64,000 nucleotides of DNA from Tumidithrix helvetica (GCF_965232925.1 NZ_CBDDRA010000018.1:62001-126000), one strand, 5' to 3'; shown: positions 8,324-17,238, counted from the first letter of the stretch. Notes: generated by a model from the sequence alone, not told the origin. Program-made: numbers and translations.

Positions 8324-9622
8324 ATGCTGCGAATTATTACTCAGAAAACTGAGGCTGAAGCCGAGCTAAGGCGAATCTGCGATCGCATTCACGACGATCA
8401 AATGATCCATAAAGAAGCCACTGTTAGCGAGGTGATCCAAGCCGTAAGGCGGAAAGGGGATGCTGCCTTGCTACACTATACAGCTGAGTTCGATCGCCAA
8501 GACATTACCCAAGCAGAGCTGAGGGTGAGTGGGGCTGAGCTTGATGCTGCCTATCAGCAGGTCAACAGTGAATTACTCAAGGCGATCGAAACTGCCCATG
8601 CTCGCATTGAGGCTTTTCACAGACAACGCGTACCCAAAAGCTGGGTACAGTTTGCTGACAAAGACGTAGTTTTGGGAAAACGCTACACCCCTGTGGATAT
8701 TGCAGGAATTTATATCCCAGGCGGTAAGGCATCCTATCCCAGCACCGTGTTGATGAATGCCGTACCAGCGATGGTGGCAGGCGTAAAACGGATTGTGATG
8801 GTAACCCCCCCAGGCGGAAGTAAAACAATTAATCCAGCAATTCTCGTTGCTGCTCAAGTCGCAGGTGTCGAGGAAATCTATCGAGTTGGTGGGGCGCAAG
8901 CGATCGCGGCACTTGCCTATGGCACGGAAACCATTCCCAAAGTTGACGTGATTACAGGACCTGGAAATGTCTATGTCACCCTCGCTAAAAAGCAAGTCTA
9001 CGGGCGGGTAGGAATTGATTCTCTAGCGGGTCCTTCTGAGGTATTGATTATTGCGGACAAGACTGCTAACCCTGTTTATGTGGCTACTGATATGCTTGCT
9101 CAAGCGGAGCACGACCAAATGGCAGCGGCAATTTTAATCACCACCGATGCCCGCTTAGCAACCCGCGTCACCGAAGAAGTCGAACGACTCTTAGAACAAC
9201 ACCCTCGACGACTGCTTACCGAAAAAGCGATCGCCCATTATGGTTTGGTGGTTGTGGTAGAAAATCTTAAAATCGCAGCCGATCTTTCTAACCTATTTGC
9301 CCCAGAGCATCTAGAACTAGAAGTGAATGAGCCTTGGGACTTACTCGACTCGATCCGTCATGCTGGGGCGATCTTTCTCGGTCACGCCACACCCGAAGCT
9401 GTGGGTGACTATTTAGCAGGACCTAATCATACCTTGCCCACTTCTGGGGCGGCTCGTTATGCTTCTGCCCTAGGTGTAGAGACATTTATGAAGCACTCTA
9501 GCTTGATTCAATACACGCCAGAAGCCTTAAAAGAAGTTGCAGGGGCAATCGCCCTGCTTACAGAAGCGGAAGGGCTACCCTCGCATGGCGATTCGGTTCG
9601 AGTTAGACTTGAGGATGTTTAA
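8324..9622 (+). CDS. hisD: Histidinol dehydrogenase
   Basis: This enzyme oxidises L-histidinol to L-histidine in two NAD-dependent steps, the last reactions of histidine biosynthesis. The 432-residue length is normal. Family motifs are visible in order: GIYIPGGKASYPS, GPGNVYVTLAK, SLAGPSEVLIIAD, the zinc and catalytic region AQAEHDQMA, APEHLEL and the C-terminal HGDSVRVR. No other his gene is adjacent, as is usual for the scattered his genes of cyanobacteria. A 9-bp stem (ATTTTCAAG/CTTGAAAAT, 9622-9647) lies just past the stop. Confidence 0.97.
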   Translation: MLRIITQKTEAEAELRRICDRIHDDQMIHKEATVSEVIQAVRRKGDAALLHYTAEFDRQDITQAELRVSGAELDAAYQQVNSELLKAIETAHARIEAFHRQRVPKSWVQFADKDVVLGKRYTPVDIAGIYIPGGKASYPSTVLMNAVPAMVAGVKRIVMVTPPGGSKTINPAILVAAQVAGVEEIYRVGGAQAIAALAYGTETIPKVDVITGPGNVYVTLAKKQVYGRVGIDSLAGPSEVLIIADKTANPVYVATDMLAQAEHDQMAAAILITTDARLATRVTEEVERLLEQHPRRLLTEKAIAHYGLVVVVENLKIAADLSNLFAPEHLELEVNEPWDLLDSIRHAGAIFLGHATPEAVGDYLAGPNHTLPTSGAARYASALGVETFMKHSSLIQYTPEALKEVAGAIALLTEAEGLPSHGDSVRVRLEDV

Positions 9623-9679
9623 TTTTCAAGCCTAGCCCCTTGAAAATGTCCTTAGCCATGCGATCGTGAGCGCCCCATC

Positions 9680-10609
9680 ATGAACAATTTACTAGATAGC
9701 TACAAGCCATTATTCCTATCTGCGTCAAAACAAATTGAATTTTGGCTTTTTAGCACCCTAGTCAGCCTAATCGCGATCAACATCACCCTCGTATGGCGAC
9801 TGAGTCAAGATCTTGACGAACTTACGATTCAAATGTTGTCTTGGGGCGTTGTTCTGCTGTTACTCTATCGCCAAAAAGGCACGCTTCAGCTTGACAGTCA
9901 TCCTCCCGCCACAATTCTAGGGTTCGCTTTAATTGCTTGGACGCTGATCAAAAGCGCGATCGCCAAACGCTACGAAGATGTTTTATTTATCCTGATCCCA
10001 GTTCTATCGGTTTTGGGCTTGAGTCTGATTGCTTCTGGCTTTAAAGGGGTAAAACAGTATTGGAAACCTATCCTGATGGCTGCTACCCTTGGTATTCCTA
10101 TAGCATTTGCATCGGCAGCGATCGAAAAAATCATTCCCGTTAACTTACTTACTGCCCAGTTTGCCCATTCATTTTTGTGGTATCTCGGCTTTAAAGTAGC
10201 ACAGGAAGGAATCTATATTTCTGGTCCTGATGGGGTTGTAATGGTTGCAAGAGGTTGTGCGGGTCTACCTCCAATTTTTCTATTGCTTCGCATCACCCTG
10301 ATGTTTCTGTTGATCTTCAAGGTTTCTCGCCGCGATTTATTTATCATTCCCCCCGTCGCTGTTGCGATCGCTTTTGTCGTGAATTCGTTACGGGTAGGGG
10401 TACTTACCCTGGTTGTGGCAAATCAGGAAGCGTTTAAATATTGGCATGAAGGTGATGGCTCCCAGATCTTTTCAGTGATTGCTGTGTTTTTTCTACTTGT
10501 TTTTTGTAATTTACTAACTCGGACAAAGCCAGAATCCGAAGAAGAGTTTGAGGAAGAGGAGTTTGAGGACGAGCTAGAAGAAGAAATAGAAAATCATCCC
10601 TCTGCATAA
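9680..10609 (+). CDS. Cyanoexosortase (transpeptidase-like membrane protease)
   Basis: Exosortases are multi-pass membrane cysteine proteases thought to cleave C-terminal PEP-type sorting tails and hand proteins to the cell surface. The 309-residue protein has about eight hydrophobic segments and the complete catalytic triad: C193 (RGCAGL), R238 (NSLRVG) and H256 (YWHEGDGSQIFS). The WHxGxGSQIFS motif points to the cyanobacterial cyanoexosortase A subtype. The C-terminus (about 283-305) is an extremely acidic Glu-rich tail, which is odd for the family. No accessory protein or recognisable sorting-tail substrate is encoded next to it. Confidence 0.85.
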   Translation: MNNLLDSYKPLFLSASKQIEFWLFSTLVSLIAINITLVWRLSQDLDELTIQMLSWGVVLLLLYRQKGTLQLDSHPPATILGFALIAWTLIKSAIAKRYEDVLFILIPVLSVLGLSLIASGFKGVKQYWKPILMAATLGIPIAFASAAIEKIIPVNLLTAQFAHSFLWYLGFKVAQEGIYISGPDGVVMVARGCAGLPPIFLLLRITLMFLLIFKVSRRDLFIIPPVAVAIAFVVNSLRVGVLTLVVANQEAFKYWHEGDGSQIFSVIAVFFLLVFCNLLTRTKPESEEEFEEEEFEDELEEEIENHPSA

Positions 10610-10718
10610 CTATTGATTTAACAGATGTTTGCATCCTCAAAACCTCGCCAATCGTTAAATTTTCAGGAATAAAAAGTGGTATTACAGGATTCCACAGATG
10701 CTAAAGGAGTTAAAACAA

Positions 10719-11177
10719 ATGACACAAGCGATTTCGCCTCTAGTTTCACTCTACGATCGCGATTATTTGCTATGGGCTGAGGACACAGTCAATAAGCTCC
10801 GCACTAGAAATTTTGACCAACTAGATATTGAAAATTTAATTGAGGAGATTGAGGACTTGGGGCGATCGCAAAAAAGGGAACTAAGAAGTCGTCTCAAAAC
10901 ATTGCTTGAACATTTACTCAAGCGGATATATGTGGATATGCCTCAAGAATTCAACGGCTGGGAACGGACAATCAGAGATCAGCGAACGGAAATTAAGTTT
11001 GAAATTGCAGATTCTCCTAGCTTAAAAAGATTTTGGAATGAGTTGTTTGATCTGGTATGGGGTGCTGCACTAGAAAATATGCGCGATGAATATCAAAGTA
11101 AAGGTTTTGATTTTCCTGACACATGGCAGTTCAGTCGCGATATGAACGAACTTTTAAATACAAAATTTTGGGAGTAG
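10719..11177 (+). CDS. DUF29 family protein
   Basis: DUF29 proteins are small helical proteins that are strongly expanded in cyanobacteria and have no established function. The typical N-terminus LYDRDYLLWAEDTVNKLR and the LLEHLLKRIYVD segment are present. I chose the ATG at 10719 (152 residues) over the ATG at 10698 because AAGGAG (10704-10709) lies 9 bp before it. A paralogue sits at 43567-44010 on the other strand and shares the same motif order. Confidence 0.85.
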   Translation: MTQAISPLVSLYDRDYLLWAEDTVNKLRTRNFDQLDIENLIEEIEDLGRSQKRELRSRLKTLLEHLLKRIYVDMPQEFNGWERTIRDQRTEIKFEIADSPSLKRFWNELFDLVWGAALENMRDEYQSKGFDFPDTWQFSRDMNELLNTKFWE

Positions 11178-11220
11178 CGATCGCCAGCCTCGGAAACCCA
11201 GCCTAATAGATAAAAACGGA

Positions 11221-11259
11221 AAAGCATTCAAGGATCGCAGATCGATCCCTAAATGCTTT
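11221..11259. terminator. Bidirectional hairpin terminator between DUF29 gene and gatA
   Basis: AAAGCATT (11221-11228) pairs with AATGCTTT (11252-11259), and an inner GGATCG/CGATCC stem (11232-11237 with 11243-11248) is nested inside. A-rich and T-rich flanks occur on both sides. The genes on either side converge here. Confidence 0.6.
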
Positions 11260-11282
11260 ATTCTCTCAAAAAATAATGTTGT

Positions 11283-12755
11283 CTATGGGTTCGCAATTAC
11301 TGAGGGTTGGCGTTTATGCCACTCTGTCGATTGTTCGTAGCCATAGGCAACCTGTAGCAACACATCTTCCCGTAGCACATTGCTAATCATCTGAAGCCCA
11401 ATCGGTAAGCCTTTTGCATCAAAGCCGCAGGGAATGCTCAAACCAGGCAAGCCTGCCAAGTTGACTGGGATTGTCATTAAATCGGATAGATACATGCTCA
11501 AGGGATCTTCTTTTTTGCTACCTGCTTCAAAGGCGGTTGTGGGTGCGGTGGGGCAAACCAAGACATCTACAGTGGCAAAAGCCCGTTCAAAGTCTTGTTT
11601 AATCAGGGTTCTGACCTTTTGGGCTTTGAGGTAATAGGCATCGTAATAGCCAGCAGACAACACGTAGGTGCCGATCATGATGCGGCGCTTTACCTCTGCC
11701 CCAAATCCTGCCTCACGGGTGTTGGCATACATACTGAGCAGATTTTCGGCATCTGCATCTCTCATGCCATATTTCACACCGTCATAGCGCGCCAAGTTTG
11801 CCGAGGCTTCTGAGGGCGCAATGATGTAGTAGGTGGGTAACCCATAACGGAAACGCGGACAGGAAATTTGGTGAATTTCTGCCCCCATAGACTCCATATG
11901 CGCGATCGCATTGCGAACAGCAGTTTCAACCTCAGCATCTAAACCCGTACCAAAGGTTTCTGTAATCACGCCAATTTTTTTACCCTTGAGCGATTGGGGC
12001 AAATCGGGGGTCAGCAAGGCAGCATAGTCTGGAATTGGCACATTTAGGCTCGTTGAGTCCTTGGCGTCGTAGGCTGCCATTACCCCCAACAGGGTGGCAG
12101 CATCCTCAACCGAGTTGGCAAAAGGCCCAATCTGGTCTAGCGAAGAAGCAAAGGCAACCAGCCCAAAGCGAGAAACAAGCCCATAGGTAGGTTTTAAGCC
12201 TACTGCACCGCAAAAGGAGGCAGGTTGGCGAATTGACCCTCCCGTATCCGAACCTGTGGCGATGACGCATTCACCACTGGCTACAGCCGCCGCCGAGCCG
12301 CCTGATGAGCCACCAGGTACGCAAGCTAAGTCCCAAGGGTTTGCCGTAAGCTGAAAGGCTGAATTTTCGGTCGAACTGCCCATGGCAAATTCATCAAGGT
12401 TGGTTTTACCCACCATTACCGATCCTGCTTGTGCCAATTTCTGGGTTACAGTGGACTCGTACGGAGGCACAAAGTTTTTAAGGATTTTAGAGCCACAGGT
12501 TGTAGGAATGCCCCTAACACACATATTATCTTTAATACCTATTGGCACACCTGCAAGTGGCGGTAAAGTTTCTCCTGCAGCGATCGCTGCATCAATTTGT
12601 TTTGCCTGCGCGATCGCAACTTCAGGCGTAATCGCAATGAAGCTATGCAGTTTTGGTTCAAGGACAGCAATACGATCTAGAAATTCTTGGGCAATCTCGG
12701 TGGCTGAGCGATCGTGATTGGTTAAAAGTTGACGGATTTGCCGAATTGATAACAT
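11283..12755 (-). CDS. gatA: Asp-tRNA(Asn)/Glu-tRNA(Gln) amidotransferase subunit A
   Basis: GatA is the amidase subunit of the GatCAB complex, which converts Glu-tRNA(Gln) (and in some organisms Asp-tRNA(Asn)) to the correctly charged amide form, using glutamine as ammonia source. The 490-residue protein is an amidase-signature enzyme with the Ser-cisSer-Lys triad at K75 (GIKDN), S150 (PGGSSGG) and S174 (TGGSI). Because asnS is also present at 17239, the main duty here is probably Glu-tRNA(Gln). The gatC gene lies 33 kb away at about 45856. Confidence 0.97.
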   Translation of the reverse strand: MLSIRQIRQLLTNHDRSATEIAQEFLDRIAVLEPKLHSFIAITPEVAIAQAKQIDAAIAAGETLPPLAGVPIGIKDNMCVRGIPTTCGSKILKNFVPPYESTVTQKLAQAGSVMVGKTNLDEFAMGSSTENSAFQLTANPWDLACVPGGSSGGSAAAVASGECVIATGSDTGGSIRQPASFCGAVGLKPTYGLVSRFGLVAFASSLDQIGPFANSVEDAATLLGVMAAYDAKDSTSLNVPIPDYAALLTPDLPQSLKGKKIGVITETFGTGLDAEVETAVRNAIAHMESMGAEIHQISCPRFRYGLPTYYIIAPSEASANLARYDGVKYGMRDADAENLLSMYANTREAGFGAEVKRRIMIGTYVLSAGYYDAYYLKAQKVRTLIKQDFERAFATVDVLVCPTAPTTAFEAGSKKEDPLSMYLSDLMTIPVNLAGLPGLSIPCGFDAKGLPIGLQMISNVLREDVLLQVAYGYEQSTEWHKRQPSVIANP

Positions 12756-12870
12756 GGAGAGTAATTTAACTTGATAGACAAGTGCAGTGAAAGCAAATAA
12801 AATATATCCGCAAATTAAGGTATGTTTGCGTCCCTAGGAGGTCATTATTCCTGAACCGCTAACCCTGACT

Positions 12871-13227
12871 GTGAGTTTAAGAGGCAGCCGCGAAGTCAAG
12901 GAAAACTATCAGTTACTACGCCTCACAGGTCTGTTGGATGCTTTTTCCGAGCCTGCTTTTCGTAAAGTAGTCGGAAAATGCATCGATGATGGGCCTGTCA
13001 ATGTCATCCTAGATTTATCAGCAATTGATTTTGTCGATAGCTCTGGGATCGGAGTTTTAGTGCAGATGGCAAAAAAAACCCAAGGCTTAAGCGGTACACT
13101 CCAGATTATCAGTAATCCGCGTGTGACTCAAACTGTCAAACTAGTTAGACTAGAGCAGTTTTTGTCTCTGCAACCATCTGTTGAATCTGCCCTGAATAAT
13201 ATTGGCAATATTGGTAAGGATAAGTAG
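12871..13227 (+). CDS. STAS-domain anti-sigma factor antagonist
   Basis: This is a single STAS domain of the SpoIIAA/RsbV type, which binds or releases an anti-sigma-type kinase depending on serine phosphorylation. The phosphoacceptor motif is intact: FVDSSGIG with S57 counted from the GTG start. The listed GTG at 12871 (118 residues) has no ribosome site. A strong AGGAGG lies at 12836-12841, and in-frame ATT codons follow it at 12844 and 12847, the latter 5 nt downstream. Starting at 12847 adds IPEPLTLT and completes the first beta strand, so the true start is probably that ATT. Possible partners are the kinase at 28684 and the phosphatase at 29166. Confidence 0.88.
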   Translation: MSLRGSREVKENYQLLRLTGLLDAFSEPAFRKVVGKCIDDGPVNVILDLSAIDFVDSSGIGVLVQMAKKTQGLSGTLQIISNPRVTQTVKLVRLEQFLSLQPSVESALNNIGNIGKDK

Positions 13228-13283
13228 AGATCATCTTGATGACTGACGCCGAACGATAAACTATGGACAAAAGTAGGTAACTG

Positions 13284-13691
13284 ATGTCCATATTCCGTCC
13301 TGAAATTGATAAAATTGCAGAGATACCAGTCTCTGCTTTAGCGTATTTGGGGGATGCAGTTTTTGAACTGCATGTAAGACTTCACTATCTACAGCCACCT
13401 CAGAACCCCAAGGAGTATCACCAACTCGTTGTCAACCGCGTTAGGGCAGAGAGTCAAGCACAATTTCTTAGTTGTCTTGACCTCACCCCAGCAGAATCTG
13501 AGTTAGTGAGACGCGGACGCAATGCAGCGGGTTCTGCTTCGCGAAAGCTCGATCCCAACATTTATCAAAAGGCTACGGGCTTTGAGGTATTGATCGGTTA
13601 TCTTTACCTCACAGACCCCGAACGGCTCGAACAGATTTTGACACAATTGGTTCAGCCCAACCCATCCAACCCATCCAACTCAGCTCTCTAA
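13284..13691 (+). CDS. mrnC: Mini-ribonuclease 3
   Basis: This 135-residue protein is an RNase III catalytic domain without the RNA-binding domain. Such enzymes trim 23S rRNA precursors. The signature LAYLGDAVFELHVR is present with the metal-binding D24, and a second conserved block (RAESQAQFL, NAAGSASRKLDP) follows. It sits 38 bp before the 23S rRNA methyltransferase gene, which supports an rRNA-maturation operon. The C-terminus ends in a short NPSNPSNS repeat. Confidence 0.88.
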   Translation: MSIFRPEIDKIAEIPVSALAYLGDAVFELHVRLHYLQPPQNPKEYHQLVVNRVRAESQAQFLSCLDLTPAESELVRRGRNAAGSASRKLDPNIYQKATGFEVLIGYLYLTDPERLEQILTQLVQPNPSNPSNSAL

Positions 13692-13729
13692 CTCAGCTCA
13701 CTGACAAACGGGCGATTAATTACTGCACT

Positions 13730-15313
13730 ATGAAATTTAAAGGTAAGCCTAAACAAAAGTCTACGCAATCAGGCAGGGAAGCCCCTAGTCCGCGCGATCG
13801 CCCCAAACGTCGCGATGACGATCGTTCGGAAAGAAGAATTCCAGAAGGAAGAAACCAAGAATTTAGAAAGCCAGAAGCTAGAAGCTCCGATCATAGAGGT
13901 CGAAAAGGCTCAGATCGGGATAGTGGCTCGCAAAATAGCGTAAAACCAGTCCTGAGATCGGGGCATAATGAATCTAGAAAACAGGATGAATCTAGACAAT
14001 CTGAATCTAGGCAACCCATATCCCGACAACCAATTTCTAGGCAGGGAGCTACTAAATATACGGTGAGACGTAAGTCGGCAGCCAAATATTCAGAAACTAA
14101 CTATTCAGACCAGCCTTCCGAAAAATCCTATACAGATCGGCGAGACGTGACCAAAGAGTCATTCTCCGATGGGTTTTTGCCAAATAAAACCCAAAAGCCA
14201 GTTTTGGCATCTCCTGATTCCCCATCGCGCCAAGCCAATCAATCTGCACCTCGTTCTTTCGATCGCACTGACAGACCAGAGCGACAAGACCGCTCCGATC
14301 GCCCCTTCAGAGCCGATAGATCGGACAGATCCGCAAGACCAGAACGGCAAGATCGTCCAAATAATCGTTCCGAGCGTTCGGATCGACCAGAGCGTTCTTC
14401 GTTTAGAGGCGATCGCCAAGACCGTCCAGAGCGCGATCGGTTTCAATCGAGAGATCGAGATGGTCAGCAAGGTAGATTTAATCGACGGGATGACGAGGCT
14501 TCGCCAAGGTATTCTTCCTCTGATTCCTATCAAGAAGACCAAGAAGATGCCCCAGATTTGGTCTACGGTCGTCATGCCGTGCAAGCTGCGATCGCAGGCG
14601 TTCGTTCGATCAATCGCATTTGGATCACCGCCAAAATGCATTATGCCCCTGATTTTCTGCCGCTGATTAACGCTGCTAAAGAGTCAGGCGCGGTGATTGA
14701 CGAAGTTGACATTCAACGACTCAACCATCTAACCAATAACGCTAAGCACCAAGGCATTGTCGCCCAAGTTGCGGCTTACAGCTATCTTGAAGTAGAAGAT
14801 TTGATCGCTACTGCCAAGCAAAAAACTAGTCAGCCCGTATTGGTTTTGGTGGATGGCATTACCGATCCCCACAACTTGGGAGCAATTATTCGCACGGCTG
14901 AGGCCCTGGGCGCTCAAGGGGTCGTAATTCCCCAAAGACGAGCGGTTGGTGTGACGGGTACAGTTGCCAAGGTTGCGGCTGGTGCATTAGAAAGCTTGCC
15001 CATCGCTAGGGTGGTTAACCTCAATCGTGCCTTGGAATTGTTAAAAGCAGAAGGCTTTTGGATTTATGGCACCGTTGCCGATGCTGGCAGTGCCATTCAC
15101 AAGAGTCAATTTTCGGGAGCCGTTGCCCTTGTGGTTGGGGCTGAGGGTGAAGGATTAAGTTTACTCACACAACGTTCCTGTGACTTTCTCGTATCTATTC
15201 CTTTAGAGGGAAAAATTGAAAGCCTCAATGCTTCCGTTGCTACAGGAATGGCTCTGTACGAAATTTTCAGGCAACGATGGGTAAATACGTTAAGTTTGAA
15301 CAGTTTGTCATAG
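13730..15313 (+). CDS. rlmB: 23S rRNA (guanosine-2'-O-) methyltransferase RlmB with long disordered extension
   Basis: The C-terminal 250 residues are a SpoU/TrmH-type methyltransferase of the RlmB group, which methylates G2251 of 23S rRNA. The substrate-binding subdomain begins at APDLVYGRHAV (about 274). The SPOUT knot motifs are N382-L-G-A-I-I-R388, VGAEGEG (around 470) and LNASVATG (around 496). Residues 1 to about 270 are a low-complexity region very rich in Arg, Asp, Ser, Gln and Pro, with many SDR/RPER/RQDR-like repeats. The extension is probably disordered and RNA-binding; similar but usually shorter extensions are known in cyanobacterial RlmB. Confidence 0.9.
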   Translation: MKFKGKPKQKSTQSGREAPSPRDRPKRRDDDRSERRIPEGRNQEFRKPEARSSDHRGRKGSDRDSGSQNSVKPVLRSGHNESRKQDESRQSESRQPISRQPISRQGATKYTVRRKSAAKYSETNYSDQPSEKSYTDRRDVTKESFSDGFLPNKTQKPVLASPDSPSRQANQSAPRSFDRTDRPERQDRSDRPFRADRSDRSARPERQDRPNNRSERSDRPERSSFRGDRQDRPERDRFQSRDRDGQQGRFNRRDDEASPRYSSSDSYQEDQEDAPDLVYGRHAVQAAIAGVRSINRIWITAKMHYAPDFLPLINAAKESGAVIDEVDIQRLNHLTNNAKHQGIVAQVAAYSYLEVEDLIATAKQKTSQPVLVLVDGITDPHNLGAIIRTAEALGAQGVVIPQRRAVGVTGTVAKVAAGALESLPIARVVNLNRALELLKAEGFWIYGTVADAGSAIHKSQFSGAVALVVGAEGEGLSLLTQRSCDFLVSIPLEGKIESLNASVATGMALYEIFRQRWVNTLSLNSLS

Positions 15314-15388
15314 GGTTCTACTTTAAGTTATATAAACAATTGATAACTATTAAAAGCAGAATCAGGGTACTCAACTTTTAGTCAACTT

Positions 15389-15691
15389 ATGAGCATGAGC
15401 AATAACGTGTTTAAAAACTTCACTACATCAGTTTTAGAGAAACTTGGTTTGGCTGTATGGGTCGAAGTGGCAACGGAGTCACCTCGTTGCACCTATTATT
15501 TTGGTCCTTTTCTCAATACGCAGGAAGCAGAAGCTGCCAAGCTTGGCTATCTTGAAGATCTAGAAGCCGAGGGAGCAACAGGTATCGCAGCTATCGTGAA
15601 ACGATGCAATCCTGAAAAGCTGACTGTGTATGACGAAACTTTGGACTTTCGGCTAAATCGCACGCCTAGCTTAAGCGGACATTCTTTCTAA
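15389..15691 (+). CDS. DUF1816 protein
   Basis: The 100-residue protein matches the cyanobacterial DUF1816 family (WVEVATESPRCTYYFGPF, then EAExAKLGYLEDLEAEGA). The domain is small and soluble. Family members are often encoded near phycobilisome genes, but the role is unknown and no phycobilisome gene is present in this window. The start could be the first ATG at 15389 or the one at 15395. Confidence 0.75.
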   Translation: MSMSNNVFKNFTTSVLEKLGLAVWVEVATESPRCTYYFGPFLNTQEAEAAKLGYLEDLEAEGATGIAAIVKRCNPEKLTVYDETLDFRLNRTPSLSGHSF

Positions 15692-15830
15692 ATTCTTCTC
15701 GTTGGGTATTTTAGGGATTTATACGTCAGGTAAATTAGGACATCTGTTGTGGATAATTACCTTGCTTAGCAAGGCTTCTACATAAGCTAATCGCTAATAG
15801 CTGAATGCTAACAGCTATAGAACGATCTTT

Positions 15831-15861
15831 AGGATGGGTTAACGATAATGTAACCCATCCT
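15831..15861. terminator. Strong hairpin between convergent genes
   Basis: A perfect 11-bp stem, AGGATGGGTTA (15831-15841) with TAACCCATCCT (15851-15861), encloses a 9-nt loop. There is no long T-run. It may be a terminator for the DUF1816 and pgl genes or one of the short palindromic intergenic repeats common in cyanobacteria. Confidence 0.4.
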
Positions 15862-15940
15862 GTCAATAGATCTAATTCGTTATAGCTGATTCGATATAGC
15901 TGTGCCGATCGCAGCCTACGTTTGATGAGGATCTAGAAAT

Positions 15941-16660
15941 TTAGCCTTCACGAATTTCTGATGCCGCCTTCTGGTCTACTAGCCAAATCGCATCTCCTTG
16001 AACCAAACGAGCAGGGTAGAGATTGCTGTCTCCTGTCTCAGCCACAATCTCTTTCAATGCCTTGGCTTTGGCAGCGCCATCGACCATAAATAGAATCTGT
16101 CTGGCTTGGTTAATCAGTGGGGCAGTAAAGGTTATGCGTGGTTGACTGTCTTTTTGACCGACAGTAACGAGGCGATCGCTTACATGCAGGGCTTCCGTGT
16201 GAGGAAATAGAGAAGCCGTATGTCCGTCATCGCCAATGCCTAACAAAATGAGGCTAAATTTAGGGAATTCCCCAGATCCCAAACCGAAAAACTCCTGCAA
16301 ATGTGCTTCGTATTTGCCTGCGGACTCTTTTGGGTCTGGATCGCTTGTAGGAACGGGATGAATATTCTCAGGTGGGATCGAGACCAAATCGAGCCAAGCT
16401 TTGCGAGTCATACCCTCATTACTCTGGGGATCGGTGACAGGTACGTACCTTTCGTCTCCCCAAAACACATGAACCTTTTCCCAATCTAGGGGTTGGTTTG
16501 CCAAAGCCTCATACAGTGGTTTGGGCGTACTTCCACCTGCAGCGGCAAGGGTGAATTTGCCCTCAGTGGAAATCGCCCATTTGTAAGCATCTAGGCATAT
16601 AGATAGGGCGCGATCGATAATTGCGGCGCGATCGGTGAGAATTTCCAATTGTCTAGACAT
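15941..16660 (-). CDS. pgl: 6-phosphogluconolactonase
   Basis: This 239-residue enzyme hydrolyses 6-phosphogluconolactone, the second step of the oxidative pentose phosphate pathway used by cyanobacteria in the dark. The sugar-isomerase-like fold is recognisable from the motifs FTLAAAGGSTPKPLYEAL, VFWGDERYVP, SNEGMTRKAWL and LLGIGDDGHTASLFP. The length fits. The gene stands alone. Confidence 0.95.
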   Translation of the reverse strand: MSRQLEILTDRAAIIDRALSICLDAYKWAISTEGKFTLAAAGGSTPKPLYEALANQPLDWEKVHVFWGDERYVPVTDPQSNEGMTRKAWLDLVSIPPENIHPVPTSDPDPKESAGKYEAHLQEFFGLGSGEFPKFSLILLGIGDDGHTASLFPHTEALHVSDRLVTVGQKDSQPRITFTAPLINQARQILFMVDGAAKAKALKEIVAETGDSNLYPARLVQGDAIWLVDQKAASEIREG

Positions 16661-17026
16661 AAATTCTTTTTCTGATTTTTCTGATGATTTGGCTCTGGCT
16701 GAATCTCGCTGAATCTCATAGTTGAATGCGCTCTAAAGTCAGTTTTCACATAGGATTCGCATTCGATAATTTGGCTGAAACATTTGAAATATTAAGGATT
16801 GAAGGATTGTAAAGATGGATACGCAAATGTTTTGCAACTGCGCAAAACTGGAATTTAATGACTTGCTATTCCATAAACATCTGCATCGGAATGTATCGAT
16901 CCCTTTGCAATCAACCTTGAGACAGGTGATTTTTATTTCGATTTGTGTGAATTTTGTCATTACTACCATGCACATGGTTTAACCTGAGCAAAGTTAGGAA
17001 ATTCTTAAGATTGAGGTGTTTGGACT
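16661..17026. other. Intergenic region without visible genes
   Basis: The 366 bp between pgl and the small gene at 17027 diverge in transcription and should contain both promoters. A 78-codon minus-strand frame at 16739-16975 has a cysteine-rich, unlikely composition and no ribosome site, so I do not call it. I see no repeat or RNA structure. Confidence 0.5.
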
Positions 17027-17236
17027 ATGACCCCTAACCTGATGCGCTTATTTTGGGATTCAGTGAACCAAGCCCATCCCAGCCAAATTATGCGTCTTGA
17101 TGACGAAGGCTTGATGAGTTGGCTCGTCGATCAGGTACTGCAACGCTCTTCGTTAGACCACAGCCAGCAAAGCGATTTGAGTAACTACATCAGCGATCGC
17201 TTGCCGTTGATTCGTGACATTGCTACGCAAGGGTAG
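17027..17236 (+). CDS. Small conserved-type protein upstream of asnS
   Basis: The 69-residue protein is soluble and mostly helical (LMRLFWDSVNQAHPSQIMRL, LMSWLVDQVL, LSNYISDRLPLIRDIA). No named domain is recognised. Its stop is only 2 bp before the ATG of asnS, so the two are almost certainly one transcription unit and translationally coupled. Function unknown. Confidence 0.75.
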   Translation: MTPNLMRLFWDSVNQAHPSQIMRLDDEGLMSWLVDQVLQRSSLDHSQQSDLSNYISDRLPLIRDIATQG

Positions 17237-17238
17237 AA

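Noticed and set aside
8573..8995. 140-codon minus-strand ORF inside hisD
   Set aside because: It lies opposite a fully conserved hisD coding region and has no ribosome site.
13665..13690. Repeated CCATCCAAC at the end of mrnC as a possible CRISPR or repeat array
   Set aside because: Only three short units within the last codons of the gene; no spacers. I found no CRISPR array in the window.
14159..14666. 160-codon minus-strand and 165-codon plus-strand ORFs
   Set aside because: Both are shadows of the low-complexity Arg/Asp-rich region of rlmB, where repeated GATCG words keep other frames open.
16739..16975. 78-codon minus-strand ORF
   Set aside because: Cysteine-rich odd composition, no ribosome site and no resemblance to a family; it probably lies in promoter DNA.
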